A stretch of 64,000 bases of DNA, taken from assembly GCF_041929845.1 (NCBI RefSeq), contig NZ_JBHEEH010000001.1, forward strand, positions 186,001-250,000, given 5' to 3'. The notes below the pieces were generated by a model. The model was not told where the DNA came from. It made no database searches and saw only the letters and a program-made list of their open reading frames with translations. The stretch is from Paenochrobactrum pullorum. GTDB lineage: Bacteria; Pseudomonadota; Alphaproteobacteria; Rhizobiales; Rhizobiaceae. Position 1 is the stretch's first letter, and every line of letters begins with the position of its first letter. Below are positions 33,696 to 42,747 of this stretch, piece by piece. The position numbers were made by a program, and so were the translations under genes.

Positions 33696-35123
33696 TCAAG
33701 CTTCCTCGTAGCCGAGAATGCCTTTGATTTCCAAAAACTCCATCAGGCCGAACAAGCCATATTCGCGGCCATTGCCGGATTGCTTATAGCCACCAAATGG
33801 TGCCGCACTATCCCAATCCGGGCGGTTGATGCGCACGGTGCCGGTGCGAAGCTTTGGTGCAATAGCACGGGCTTCTTCCAGATCACCCTGAATATAAGAC
33901 GCAAGGCCATAATCGGTGTCATTGGCCAGTTCGATGGCATTTTCAACCGTGTCATATTCGAGAATAGAAAGTACAGGGCCGAAGATTTCTTCACGTGCAA
34001 TGCGCATGTCTTGTTGCACGCGGGCAAAGACGGTCGGGCGCACATAATAGCCGCTGTTTAGCTCTGCCGGTCTGCCGGTGCCGCCTGTTACCAGTTCCGC
34101 ACCTTCATCAATGCCGGATTGGATCAGCTCTTGAATTTTGTTGTACTGAACTTCGCTGACCACAGGTCCCATGGTGGTGTTTGCATCGGAAGGTGCACCA
34201 ACGCGCACTTTTTCCGCTGCCACTTTGGCAAGTGCGATCACTTCATCCATTTTCTCGGCAGGCACATACATGCGGGTCGGTGCATTGCAGGACTGGCCGC
34301 TATTGTTGAAGCAATGGAAAACACCCGCCGGAATAGCAGCCTTAAGATCAGCACTGCGCAGCACGATATTTGGCGATTTTCCGCCCAGTTCCTGATGTAC
34401 GCGCTTGACGGTTGGTGCCGCACTTTGCGCCACAATTACACCAGCACGGGTAGAACCGGTGAAAGAAACCATATCGACATCTTTGTGCTCTGCCAGCACC
34501 TGACCAACGCTTGGGCCATCACCATTGACGAGATTAAATACGCCTTTCGGCACGCCTGCTTCATGCATGATTTCGGCAAACAGAATGGCGTTAAGCGGTG
34601 CAATTTCAGACGGTTTCAGCACCATGGTGCAACCGGCTGCAATGGCAGGTGCCACTTTAGAAGCGATCTGGTTGATCGGCCAGTTCCAAGGGGTAATCAT
34701 CGCCACAACGCCAACCGGCTCATGGGTGATCTTGGTTTGCCCTTGCATATAATCGAAATCAAACTCTTCGAGTGTTTTGATCATTTGTGCCAAATGGCCG
34801 GTACCGGTGCCTGCTTGATCGCTGATTGACATATCCAGCGGTGCACCCATTTCTTTTGAGATGATTTTGCCAAATTCTTCAATGAGGGCATTATAGGCGG
34901 TGAGGATGCGCTTCAGGATATCAAGCCGTTCTTGTTTGGTCGTCTGGGAAAAGCTTTTAAAAGCAGCTTTTGCGGCTGCAACAGCTTTGTCTGCATCAGC
35001 TTTGGTACCGGCAGAAATAGTTGCAAAAACCTGCTCTGTTGAAGGATCAACCACATCAATCGTGGCAGGGACGACCGGATCAACCCATGCACCATCAATG
35101 TAGAATTTCTTGGAATTTTGCAT
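33696..35123 (-). CDS. NAD(P)-dependent aldehyde dehydrogenase
   Basis: 475 residues from ATG 35123 (MQNSKKFYIDGAWVDP), with AGGAGCC upstream; a longer frame to 35168 lacks support. ALDH motifs: TPWNWPINQIASKVAPAIAA, FTGSTRAG, the Glu in HQELGGKSPNIVL, the catalytic Cys in NNSGQSCNAPTRM, and EIFGPVLSILEY. Oxidises an aldehyde to its acid; similar sequences are annotated broadly, and the substrate cannot be assigned. It is divergent from the arsC-like gene. Confidence 0.9.
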   Translation of the reverse strand: MQNSKKFYIDGAWVDPVVPATIDVVDPSTEQVFATISAGTKADADKAVAAAKAAFKSFSQTTKQERLDILKRILTAYNALIEEFGKIISKEMGAPLDMSISDQAGTGTGHLAQMIKTLEEFDFDYMQGQTKITHEPVGVVAMITPWNWPINQIASKVAPAIAAGCTMVLKPSEIAPLNAILFAEIMHEAGVPKGVFNLVNGDGPSVGQVLAEHKDVDMVSFTGSTRAGVIVAQSAAPTVKRVHQELGGKSPNIVLRSADLKAAIPAGVFHCFNNSGQSCNAPTRMYVPAEKMDEVIALAKVAAEKVRVGAPSDANTTMGPVVSEVQYNKIQELIQSGIDEGAELVTGGTGRPAELNSGYYVRPTVFARVQQDMRIAREEIFGPVLSILEYDTVENAIELANDTDYGLASYIQGDLEEARAIAPKLRTGTVRINRPDWDSAAPFGGYKQSGNGREYGLFGLMEFLEIKGILGYEEA

Positions 35124-35256
35124 GGATTTTGGCTCCTGTACCGTTCTGGATTTGTTTGTGATAATCAAAGGTCAAATATAGTCTTTACAGACATGGGGAC
35201 TATCGCGGTTCACGTCAACCGCAATCATAAAGCGCCTTTGTGAAACGGAGAATAAA

Positions 35257-35607
35257 ATGTCTGTTACCATTTATCATAATCCGGCTTGCAGTACATCACG
35301 TAATGCCTTGGCTGCTATCCGCGAAAAAGGCATTGAGCCACAGATTATTGAATATTTGAAAATACCGCCAAGCCGCGATGAATTGAAAGCCGTGATTGCC
35401 AAATCGGGCGAGCCTGTGCGCCATTTTCTGCGTGAGCGCGGCACACCCTATGAGGCACTTGGCCTTGGTGATGCAAGCCTTTCCGATGATGCATTGCTGG
35501 ATGCGATGATGGCGCATCCGCTGTTGATTAATCGCCCCATAGTGGTCAGTGATAAAGGCGCGGTGCTCTGTCGTCCGCTGGAAAAAGTCTTTGACATTCT
35601 GCCATAA
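35257..35607 (+). CDS. arsC: Arsenate reductase ArsC family protein (glutaredoxin-linked)
   Basis: 116 residues with a thioredoxin-like fold. IYHNPACSTSRNALAAI contains the active Cys, and INRPIVVSDKGAVLCRP the substrate-binding Arg and Pro. Length and motifs match E. coli ArsC rather than the shorter YffB/Spx type. No other ars gene is next to it, so it may be a stand-alone reductase. GGAG precedes the ATG; a strong terminator follows. Confidence 0.88.
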   Translation: MSVTIYHNPACSTSRNALAAIREKGIEPQIIEYLKIPPSRDELKAVIAKSGEPVRHFLRERGTPYEALGLGDASLSDDALLDAMMAHPLLINRPIVVSDKGAVLCRPLEKVFDILP

Positions 35608-35609
35608 TC

Positions 35610-35643
35610 AAAAAGGGCAGTTTCAGGTGAAACCGCCCTTTTT
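35610..35643. terminator. Bidirectional terminator between arsC-like gene and peptide transporter operon
   Basis: AAAAAGGGC-A-GTTTC and GAAAC-C-GCCCTTTTT form a stem with one internal mismatch and a 4-nt loop. A/T runs on both sides allow termination from both convergent units. Confidence 0.85.
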
Positions 35644-35665
35644 GATGGTAATAGTGTCGTAAATT

Positions 35666-37270
35666 TTAAGTGCCGAAGCGCTTTTCACTCAGTGCTGCCT
35701 GCATCAGTGTTTTGGTATATGCCTCACGCGGATGGTCAAACACTTGCACTGTGTCGCCCTGTTCGACGATTTTGCCGTTCTGCATCACGATCACGTAATC
35801 AGAAACAGCTCGTACCACAGCCATATCATGACTGATGAACAGATAAGACAAGCCATGTTGTGCCTGCAAATCGCGCAGCAATGTTACCACTTGTTTTTGC
35901 ACCGAACGGTCAAGCGCACTGGTTGGCTCGTCCAGCACAATAACACGTGGTTTCAAGATCATCGTACGGGCAATCGCAATACGCTGACGCTGACCGCCGG
36001 AAAATTCATGCGGGTAACGGTTGCGCATCGACGGGTCGAGCCCCACTTCCAGCAGTGCCTCACTGGCGCGCTGGTCGCGTTGTTTGGCACTCAGTGTTGG
36101 TTCATGGATCAGCAACCCTTCAGTGATGATGCGCCCGATGGTCATGCGTGGTGAAAGCGAGCCGAACGGATCTTGGAACACCAATTGCAATTCGCGGCGA
36201 TAGGCACGCATCTCTTGCGGATCAAGCGGCAGTTCTTTGCCCAAATATGCAATTTTACCGTCCGCTTTGAGAAGACGTAAAACGGCACGGCCAAGGGTGG
36301 ATTTACCGGAACCTGATTCACCAACAATACCAATCGTCTGACCTTCTCTCAAAGTCAGCGAAATATCATTGACGGCTTTCAGGACGGTGTTTTCCGAGAA
36401 CCAGCCTTTTTTGAGGTCAAAGCTCACCGTGACATTATCGGCTTGCATCAAAACCGGTGCATCTGCCGGTGGCGGGTTTTTGGTGCCTTCCGGTTCAGCA
36501 TTGAGCAGCATTTTGGTATAGTCGTGCTCAGGATGGTGGAAGATTTTCTGCGTTTCGGCAGCTTCAACCACTTCGCCGTAGCGCATCACATAGACCTTGT
36601 CGGCAAAGCGTTTGACGATGCCTAAATCATGGGTGATGAACACAATCGCCATACCGAGGCGTTTTTGTAAATCTGCCAGCAGTTCCATGATCTGCGCCTG
36701 AATGGTCACATCCAGCGCCGTTGTTGGTTCATCGGCAATGAGGATATCCGGATTATTGGCAAGTGCCATTGCGATCATGACGCGCTGGCGCTGTCCGCCG
36801 GAAAGCTCATAAGGGTAACTGTCGATGCGGCGTTCGGGTTCGGGAATGCCGACCAGTTTCAACAATTCGATAATGCGCGGGCGGGCGGTTCTTTTGGTGT
36901 AACCGCCATGGAAACGCAAAGGCTCGGCCAACTGTTCGCCAATGCGGTAGAGCGGATCAAGCGAGGTCATTGGTTCTTGAAAAATCATGGTGATTTTCGC
37001 ACCACGGATTTTGTTTAATTCCTGATCGCTCATACCGATCATATCTTTGCCACGATAAAGGGCTTGGCCGCTGGCTTCGCCATTTTGGGAGAGCAGTCCC
37101 ATGATGGCCATGGTGGTTTGGCTTTTACCGGAGCCGGACTCACCGACAATGGCAATAGTTTCTCCGGCCTTCACATCCAGATCAATGCCGCGCACCGCTT
37201 GCACCGGCCCGTCATTGGTGGAAAATGTAACGCGAAGGTCGCGGACAGTCAGAATGCTTTCTTGTGTCAT
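35666..37270 (-). CDS. Oligopeptide ABC transporter, fused double ATP-binding protein (OppD-OppF type)
   Basis: 534 residues with two complete ATPase domains in tandem: Walker A GESGSGKSQTT then GESGSGKSTLGR, signatures LSGGQRQRVMIAMA and FSGGQRQRIAIART, Walker B sites ILIADEPTTALDV and VIVLDEPTSALD. This D-F fusion is common in dipeptide/oligopeptide importers of Rhizobiales (YejF layout). Start set at ATG 37270 (MTQESILTVRD), 2 bp into the upstream permease; a longer frame is only an overlap. Last gene of the opp operon. Confidence 0.93.
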   Translation of the reverse strand: MTQESILTVRDLRVTFSTNDGPVQAVRGIDLDVKAGETIAIVGESGSGKSQTTMAIMGLLSQNGEASGQALYRGKDMIGMSDQELNKIRGAKITMIFQEPMTSLDPLYRIGEQLAEPLRFHGGYTKRTARPRIIELLKLVGIPEPERRIDSYPYELSGGQRQRVMIAMALANNPDILIADEPTTALDVTIQAQIMELLADLQKRLGMAIVFITHDLGIVKRFADKVYVMRYGEVVEAAETQKIFHHPEHDYTKMLLNAEPEGTKNPPPADAPVLMQADNVTVSFDLKKGWFSENTVLKAVNDISLTLREGQTIGIVGESGSGKSTLGRAVLRLLKADGKIAYLGKELPLDPQEMRAYRRELQLVFQDPFGSLSPRMTIGRIITEGLLIHEPTLSAKQRDQRASEALLEVGLDPSMRNRYPHEFSGGQRQRIAIARTMILKPRVIVLDEPTSALDRSVQKQVVTLLRDLQAQHGLSYLFISHDMAVVRAVSDYVIVMQNGKIVEQGDTVQVFDHPREAYTKTLMQAALSEKRFGT

Positions 37271-37271
37271 A

Positions 37272-38402
37272 TCAACGATCCTTCGGGTCCAGGCTGTCGC
37301 GCAATCCGTCGCCAAGGAAGTTCAGGGCGAAGAGAATGGTTGTGAGTGTCAATGCTGGCCAGATCAGCTGCCATGAAGCACCGCGCATGTTTTGCGCGCC
37401 TTCTGAAATTAGTAGCCCAAGCGAGGTCATCGGGTCTTGAACACCAAGCCCGAGGAAGGAAAGCAGGCTTTCAAGCAAAATGGCTTTTGGTACCAAGAGG
37501 GTCACAAACACAATCACCGGCCCCAAAGCATTAGGAATGATATGACGGGTGATGATACCGCGACGTGTAGCACCAAGCGCTTCTGCGGCTTGCACAAATT
37601 CCTGTCGTTTGAGGCTCAAGGTCTGGCCGCGTACAATACGTGCCATATCAAGCCATTCGGTGGCACCAATGGCAATGAAGATGATGAAAATCGACCTTCC
37701 GAAAAACACCAGCATCAAAATGACGAAGAAGATGAAGGGAAGCGAATAAAGAATATCGACAACACGCATCATCACATTGTCGATGCGCCCGCCTAAATAT
37801 CCGGAAATCGCACCGTAGCCAACGCCCAGCACCAAAGACATGATGGAGGCAAGAAGGCCGATTGCCAGCGAAATACGCACACCGATCATCGTGCGTGATA
37901 GCATGTCACGTCCCAGATTGTCGGTGCCGAGCAGAAAGTAATTACGCGCTACATTGAGAGTGAGCGTCCCGCTTAAACCATCAGGCGCCAGTTCGATCTT
38001 CGGCTTGCTGAAGAGATCGGAGCGCTCAAAATAACGAAGTACACGTTCATCAGTTTCACGCTGTGCTGTGAAAGGCACGGTAATATTGCTGCCGGATAAT
38101 TCCGGTTCAGAGGATGCTTTCAGACGTGCACGCGCCAGTTCTTTTTCAAGACCGGGCAAAACGGTGTCGGCACGCGGATAGGCTTCAAGGCTTGGTGCCA
38201 CCCTCACGAATTGAGGATAGATTTTATCATAAGGGTGCGGGCTCAGCATGGGCCCGAAGATGCTCGCCAAAGTAAGTACGGCGAGCACAATCGCACTGGT
38301 GACAGCTGCTTTGTTTTTACGCAGGCGAATCCAGGCATCCTGCCAGAGGGAGCGTCCGGCAATTACTGGTGCTTGAGCGGAGTTTACAGATAAATCAGTC
38401 AT
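37272..38402 (-). CDS. Oligopeptide ABC transporter permease (OppC type)
   Basis: 376 residues. TM1 (TSAIVLAVLTLASIFGPML) is followed by a large ~100-residue extracytoplasmic segment, then GTDNLGRDMLSRTMIGVRIS, the usual OppC entry to the membrane core, and the EAA loop (EALGATRRGIITRHIIPNAL). The start at ATG 38402 (MTDLSVNSAQ) overlaps the end of the OppB gene by 8 bp; an open frame to 38474 is ignored. Forms the channel with the OppB protein. Confidence 0.92.
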   Translation of the reverse strand: MTDLSVNSAQAPVIAGRSLWQDAWIRLRKNKAAVTSAIVLAVLTLASIFGPMLSPHPYDKIYPQFVRVAPSLEAYPRADTVLPGLEKELARARLKASSEPELSGSNITVPFTAQRETDERVLRYFERSDLFSKPKIELAPDGLSGTLTLNVARNYFLLGTDNLGRDMLSRTMIGVRISLAIGLLASIMSLVLGVGYGAISGYLGGRIDNVMMRVVDILYSLPFIFFVILMLVFFGRSIFIIFIAIGATEWLDMARIVRGQTLSLKRQEFVQAAEALGATRRGIITRHIIPNALGPVIVFVTLLVPKAILLESLLSFLGLGVQDPMTSLGLLISEGAQNMRGASWQLIWPALTLTTILFALNFLGDGLRDSLDPKDR

Positions 38403-39318
38403 AACGCACCCGTGGGTCAAGCCATGCATAAATGAGGTCGACAATGAGGTTGAAAAGCACCACGAAAACCGCAATCACCACAACGGTACCCATCACCAAT
38501 GTGTAATCGCGTCCCAATGCACCTTGCACGAAATAGCGGCCGATGCCTGGAATACCGTAGATGGTTTCAATCACTACAGAGCCGGTGAGGAGCGAAGCAG
38601 CGGTTGGCCCCAGATAGGAGACCGCCGGCAGCATGGCGGCACGCAAGGCATGCACACCCACCACAATGCGGGTTGGCAGGCCATAGGCTCGGGCTGTGCG
38701 CACATGGTTGGCGCGCAGTGCTTCAATGGTTGCACCGCGCACCAGACGCGCAATGACACCGATTTGCGGCAGAGCGAGGGTCAGAACCGGCAAGATCCAA
38801 TAGGAAACATCTGCCGATGACCAACCACCTGCCGGAACCCAGCCTAAAATCACACCGAAAAACAAACTGAGAATAGGGGCGACAACAAAGTTTGGCGTGG
38901 TGATGCCAAAGGTTGCGATTGCAACTATGGCATAATCGAATTTTGAATTTTGTTTCAACGCTGCAATACAGCCGAGAATGGTGCCGAGAACGGCGGCCAA
39001 TGACAGGCCGAGCGCACCAAGCATGATAGAAACAGGCAGGCCGGCCGCAAACAAGTCGTTGACGCTAAAGTCACGACGGGCGAAGCTTGGCCCCAGATCG
39101 CCTTGCAAGAGATTGCCGAGATAAATCAGATATTGCTGCCATAAAGGCGCATCCATATTATAGGCTTTGCGCAAATTGGCCATGATCAGCGGATCAATTG
39201 GCCGCTCAAGATCAAATGGCCCGCCCGGCGCCAGCCGGATCATGAAAAATGTGATGGTGACAATAATTAAGACGGTGGGTATTGCGCCAGCAAGTCGTCG
39301 GAGTGTGTAGCTTAACAT
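38395..39318 (-). CDS. Oligopeptide ABC transporter permease (OppB type)
   Basis: 307 residues, six helices. N-terminal RRLAGAIPTVLIIVTITFFM and RLAPGGPFDLERP are the OppB signature; the EAA loop is in NHVRTARAYGLPTRIV, and SVVIETIYGIPGIGRYFVQG is conserved near the end. AAGGAATAAATCG precedes the ATG. It is separated from the binding-protein gene upstream by about 313 bp holding a strong hairpin. Confidence 0.93.
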   Translation of the reverse strand: MLSYTLRRLAGAIPTVLIIVTITFFMIRLAPGGPFDLERPIDPLIMANLRKAYNMDAPLWQQYLIYLGNLLQGDLGPSFARRDFSVNDLFAAGLPVSIMLGALGLSLAAVLGTILGCIAALKQNSKFDYAIVAIATFGITTPNFVVAPILSLFFGVILGWVPAGGWSSADVSYWILPVLTLALPQIGVIARLVRGATIEALRANHVRTARAYGLPTRIVVGVHALRAAMLPAVSYLGPTAASLLTGSVVIETIYGIPGIGRYFVQGALGRDYTLVMGTVVVIAVFVVLFNLIVDLIYAWLDPRVRYD

Positions 39319-39589
39319 CGATTTATTCCTTGCATGAACGCACCCTTCATTTTTTGTTCGTCACCGAACGGCAACGATTATTCGTCTTGTGCTCGTTGAA
39401 ATTATCATGCCAGCCATCAACGCCTCTTTTATCAGCATTACAAACACCGGAGATGGGATGCGTAGAGCTGGTCAGGCGATGATAATAAAGGCGGTTATTG
39501 CCTTGAAGCCTGTGATCAACGGCCATTATGCTGCGCTTGTTTTAAAATATTCAGGCGCTGGCTAATAATTTCTGTTTGAAAATAAGAAC

Positions 39590-39624
39590 TCACGGCTGCG
39601 AAGATGGTCTCTTCGCAGCCGTGA
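39590..39624 (-). promoter_or_regulatory. Strong hairpin in the 313-bp gap between oppA and oppB
   Basis: TCACGGCTGCGAAGA (39590-39604) pairs perfectly with TCTTCGCAGCCGTGA (39610-39624) across a 5-nt loop, 8 bp after the binding-protein stop. No U-run follows. It may stabilise the binding-protein mRNA or partly stop transcription so that the permeases are made at lower level. The remaining ~270 bp to oppB shows nothing recognisable. Confidence 0.75.
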
Positions 39625-39631
39625 AGCGTGA

Positions 39632-41212
39632 TTAATTCTTCAGGGACAGCCAACGTGAGTTGTGCGCATCCATCAGATTATCCTCATAGCCTTCAACGCG
39701 GTCTGCAACGAGCGCGCGGGATGAGTAATAAAGGATCGGAATAACCGCGGTTTCTTTGAGCATCAGACGCTCGGCATCTGCCAGCACTTCTGCACGTGCT
39801 TTCATATCCGTGGTGGCTGCTGCCTTGGCAATCAGCGCATCATAGTCTTTGTTCGACCATTTCGAATAGTTGAAGCTGATGCCGGTACCGGACAGGAACA
39901 GGAAGTTCTGCGGGTCGTTATAGTCACCAATCCAGCCTGCACGGGCGATGTCAAATGGACCATCTTCACGCAGGAAGTTAAAATAGGTAGCACCTTCAGT
40001 TTCGTTGAGCGAAGCTTTGATGCCGATATTGCTGAGCATGTCGGCAATGGCAGCCATGGTGTTTTTGTTATTTTCTGAGGTGTTGTAGAGAAGCTCGATG
40101 GAAAGTGAGCCCGGCTCAATGCCTGCTTCTTTCAGCAGTTCTTTTGCCTTGTCTTCTCGCTCAAGCATGTCTTCCTTGGCAAATTCAAGCTGCACACCGC
40201 CTTCAACATAGTTGTTGATGCCAGGAGGTACGACCGAGTAACCCGGCAGCATGGTGTTTTGCCAGACTTGTTCAGACAAGAACTCACGGTCGATTGCCAT
40301 GGAAATGGCCTCACGCACACGCGGATCTTTCAGCTTGCTATCAGCGGTTTTGCCCTTGATCGGCAGGTAATAGGAGCCGAGATAAGGTGCGATACGGAAT
40401 TCGTTAGCCAGATTTTTCTTTACATAGTCAATCTGTTCTGCCGGAACGTCCGAGCAGATCTGCACTTCTTTGGCCTCGAAACGACGCATGCAAGATGCGC
40501 GGTCTTCAAAAGGAATCCAGTTAACGACATCAATCTTCACCTCATCCGCACCATAATAATTCGGATTCTTTTTCATGACGATTTTGTCGTTCGGCTGGAA
40601 GCTTTCCAGCATAAAGGCACCATTGGTGACCATTTTGCCGGCGGTGGTGAATTTATCGCCGTTTGCTTCAACACTCTTCTGGTGCATCGGCAGACCGGTT
40701 TGGTGAGTCAGCAGTTCCAAAAAATAAGGGGTTGGTGCATTGAGTGTAATTTTCAGCGTGAGATCATCAACAGCTTCAACGCCTAAGTCTTCGAGAGGCT
40801 TCTTGCCGCCTGCGACATCTTCAGCATTTTTGATCGGGAACAGCATGCTGGCATAGCCCGCAGCGGTAGCTGGATTCATAATACGACGATAGGTGAATAG
40901 GAAATCACCGGCAGTGACCGGATCGCCATTTGACCATTTGGCATCATCACGCAGATGGAATGTGTAAACGAGACCATCTTCGGAAATGTCCCAGGACTTT
41001 GCAGTGCCCGCAACCGGAATGCCTTTTGCATCTTGAATGACAAGACCGTCATAGAGGTCTTTCATGATGCGACCTTCAGAGACAGTAGATGTACGATGAT
41101 GATCAAGCGTTGCCGGGTCAGTATCGTTACCGCGGTTGAGAACCACTTCGGCATTGGCAATGCCGGTAAACGCAAAAGCGCAAACGCTCGCCAGTAAAAT
41201 TTTCTTAAACAT
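39632..41212 (-). CDS. Oligopeptide ABC transporter, periplasmic binding protein (OppA type)
   Basis: 526 residues, SBP_bac_5 family. Signal peptide MFKKILLASVCAFAFTGIANA ends with an AxA-like cleavage site and has no lipobox. Family features include LNRGNDTDPATLDHHRTSTV, FHLRDDAKWSNGDPVTAGDF, and DPRVREAISMAIDREFL. Size and motifs fit OppA-type proteins, which bind peptides of 2-5 residues; in relatives it can also feed murein-peptide recycling. GGGGAGG precedes the ATG. It leads the opp operon on this strand. Confidence 0.93.
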   Translation of the reverse strand: MFKKILLASVCAFAFTGIANAEVVLNRGNDTDPATLDHHRTSTVSEGRIMKDLYDGLVIQDAKGIPVAGTAKSWDISEDGLVYTFHLRDDAKWSNGDPVTAGDFLFTYRRIMNPATAAGYASMLFPIKNAEDVAGGKKPLEDLGVEAVDDLTLKITLNAPTPYFLELLTHQTGLPMHQKSVEANGDKFTTAGKMVTNGAFMLESFQPNDKIVMKKNPNYYGADEVKIDVVNWIPFEDRASCMRRFEAKEVQICSDVPAEQIDYVKKNLANEFRIAPYLGSYYLPIKGKTADSKLKDPRVREAISMAIDREFLSEQVWQNTMLPGYSVVPPGINNYVEGGVQLEFAKEDMLEREDKAKELLKEAGIEPGSLSIELLYNTSENNKNTMAAIADMLSNIGIKASLNETEGATYFNFLREDGPFDIARAGWIGDYNDPQNFLFLSGTGISFNYSKWSNKDYDALIAKAAATTDMKARAEVLADAERLMLKETAVIPILYYSSRALVADRVEGYEDNLMDAHNSRWLSLKN

Positions 41213-41732
41213 TAAACCTCCCCTCGGAAAAAATCTTTAGGCGCTTATGATATTATGTTCTCGGGCGCTGACAAGAGGGGGGATTTTGACAGCTTGTCTT
41301 ATAATTTAATTACAACCATCGGTTGCTTTACGGAAGGGGAAAAATAATAGTGCCGAAAAAATATTGAAAAATATTGAATTGAGAAGGAGTTCTGGGAAAT
41401 ATGGATGAATTTAAAATTATTTAAAAATTCAAAATAACACTTTGGTTTTTAAAGCCAATTCATATTCAACTGAGAACGCAAATTTTGTAAGCAATGAAAT
41501 GATGAATTTCTGCTTTAAAACTTTAGTTGTATATCTGATTGCGAGAGTTAAACTTTTGAAAAAGCCACATTTTCAGTTGGTTTTAACCGGAAAGATACCT
41601 TTACGGCTGATGAAACCAAAAAAATATTTTTCACTTTAACTGATTATTATGAAGAATGCGGCGTTTTTAAAATTATATTAGTGCAAGCTGTGGATTTTTT
41701 TGGATTAAAAACCTTAGCTATTTTGCAAGATT
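41213..41732. other. AT-rich intergenic region, about 520 bp, no gene seen
   Basis: It holds the promoter side of the peptide transporter operon and the 3' flank of the PepSY gene. Sequence is very AT-rich from 41340 on; the 65-codon open frame there has no recognisable features. No repeats or RNA genes were seen. Confidence 0.5.
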
Positions 41733-41975
41733 TTATCTTGGCACAATTGCACCTGTTTTTGGGTCGATACGGACTTCGACTTTAGCACCGGTTTTGAGAT
41801 AATACTCGATTTCATAATAACCTTTTCGATCCCAATCGATCTCGTCGATATATGAAAAATCGCTATTTTGTTCGATCTCGGCGATGATTTCCGATAATTT
41901 TTTTCCATCCGGTTCCGCGGCTGACAAAGTGCTAACCGGCATCAGTAAAAACAATGAAATCAAAAGAGTGCGCAT
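41733..41975 (-). CDS. Small periplasmic PepSY-domain protein
   Basis: About 80 residues: signal peptide MRTLLISLFLLMPVSTLSA, then one PepSY-like unit (DGKKLSEIIAEIEQ, IDEIDWDRKGYYEIEY, KVEVRIDPKTGAIVP). Open frame extends to 42044, but GGAG is 6 nt before the ATG at 41975 and 3 nt before the one at 41978, so one of these two is the start. PepSY domains often modulate peptidases or sit in signalling proteins; here the role is unknown. It stands alone between AT-rich DNA and tRNA-Phe. Confidence 0.8.
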   Translation of the reverse strand: MRTLLISLFLLMPVSTLSAAEPDGKKLSEIIAEIEQNSDFSYIDEIDWDRKGYYEIEYYLKTGAKVEVRIDPKTGAIVPR

Positions 41976-42140
41976 CATTATCTCCATCATTGATTTGAAC
42001 TGTACCATTGCAGCACTATAAATTGGCATCAAAATATATTTCATCCACTAACAAGCGTTAGCGGATAGGGTAATCAAACACACAAAAATAAGCGTACGCT
42101 GATTTTAGATTTTAACGATCAATTTCAGGGAAGTAAAAAA

Positions 42141-42216
42141 TGGTGCCCGGAGACGGACTTGAACCGCCGACACACGGATTTTCAATCCGTTGCTCTACCA
42201 ACTGAGCTATCCGGGC
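42141..42216 (-). tRNA. tRNA-Phe (GAA)
   Basis: Reading the minus strand: acceptor GCCCGGA, D-arm AGCTCAGTTGG, anticodon loop with GAA, T-arm GGTTCAAGTCC, and an encoded 3' CCA. 76 nt. It lies downstream of yacG, as is common in Rhizobiales. Confidence 0.97.
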
Positions 42217-42511
42217 ATCCCGTACCTGCAAGCTTATCTTGCCGGAGAAGCGAATGATTTATTCGCTGGAATGGGGTGGTTTATAGCAGCAAATTTTCGT
42301 CTGTCCAGTGCGGACTTTATAATTTTTCGGCTTTTCTGCTGTCGATTTCACGAATTAACAGCTTAAGCGTTGAAAATCGCATGAAAAACAAGATGTTCAA
42401 TGTGTATTTGATTGTTTTTACGGTCAAAAATGCTGTTTGAAACTTTATTCTTTGCAAAATATTTCACGTGAATCATTGAAACGCATGACTGATTCACGGC
42501 TAAAAGCGTTT
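42217..42511. other. Gap between tRNA-Phe and yacG, about 295 bp
   Basis: AT-rich, with two small dyads: GCGAAT-GATTT-ATTCGC near 42250 and GTGAATCA / TGATTCAC at about 42468-42497. Promoter of the tRNA must be here. Nothing else is recognised. Confidence 0.45.
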
Positions 42512-42540
42512 GAAAAAGAAAAAGGCGGATTATTCCGCCT
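42512..42540 (-). terminator. Terminator overlapping the yacG stop codon
   Basis: GGCGGA (42524-42529) and TCCGCC (42534-42539) form the stem; the yacG stop lies in the loop. On the minus strand it is followed by a T-rich tract (TTTTTCTTTTT). Confidence 0.75.
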
Positions 42541-42739
42541 CTTCGTCATCTTCTTCCAAGCGTGGCCCGGGAATCACATAGGTGCCCGAAAGCCAGCGAT
42601 TGAGATCTACATCGCGGCAACGGGGAGAACAAAACGGATAATGTTCGCGCGAGGACGGTTTTTTACATTCAGGGCAGGGACGTGTCGGGCGCAAAGGCGT
42701 GACATTCGATTCGCTGCCGTTTTTGCTTTTTTCACTCAT
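42530..42739 (-). CDS. yacG: DNA gyrase inhibitor YacG
   Basis: 69 residues, with the zinc knuckle CPECKKPSSREHYPFCSPRC (C-x2-C ... C-x3-C) followed by RDVDLNRWLSGTYVIPGP, which defines YacG. It binds and inhibits DNA gyrase in E. coli. The start at ATG 42739 (MSEKSKNGSE) is 8 bp after the maf stop; a longer frame starting inside maf (42769) is less likely. End of the infA-maf-yacG block; the tail is acidic (EEDDEEAE). Confidence 0.93.
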   Translation of the reverse strand: MSEKSKNGSESNVTPLRPTRPCPECKKPSSREHYPFCSPRCRDVDLNRWLSGTYVIPGPRLEEDDEEAE

Positions 42740-42747
42740 ATCGGCTG

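Noticed and set aside
41442..41639. 65-codon open frame in AT-rich gap
   Set aside because: Composition is that of the flanking AT-rich DNA, no start context, no recognisable domain.
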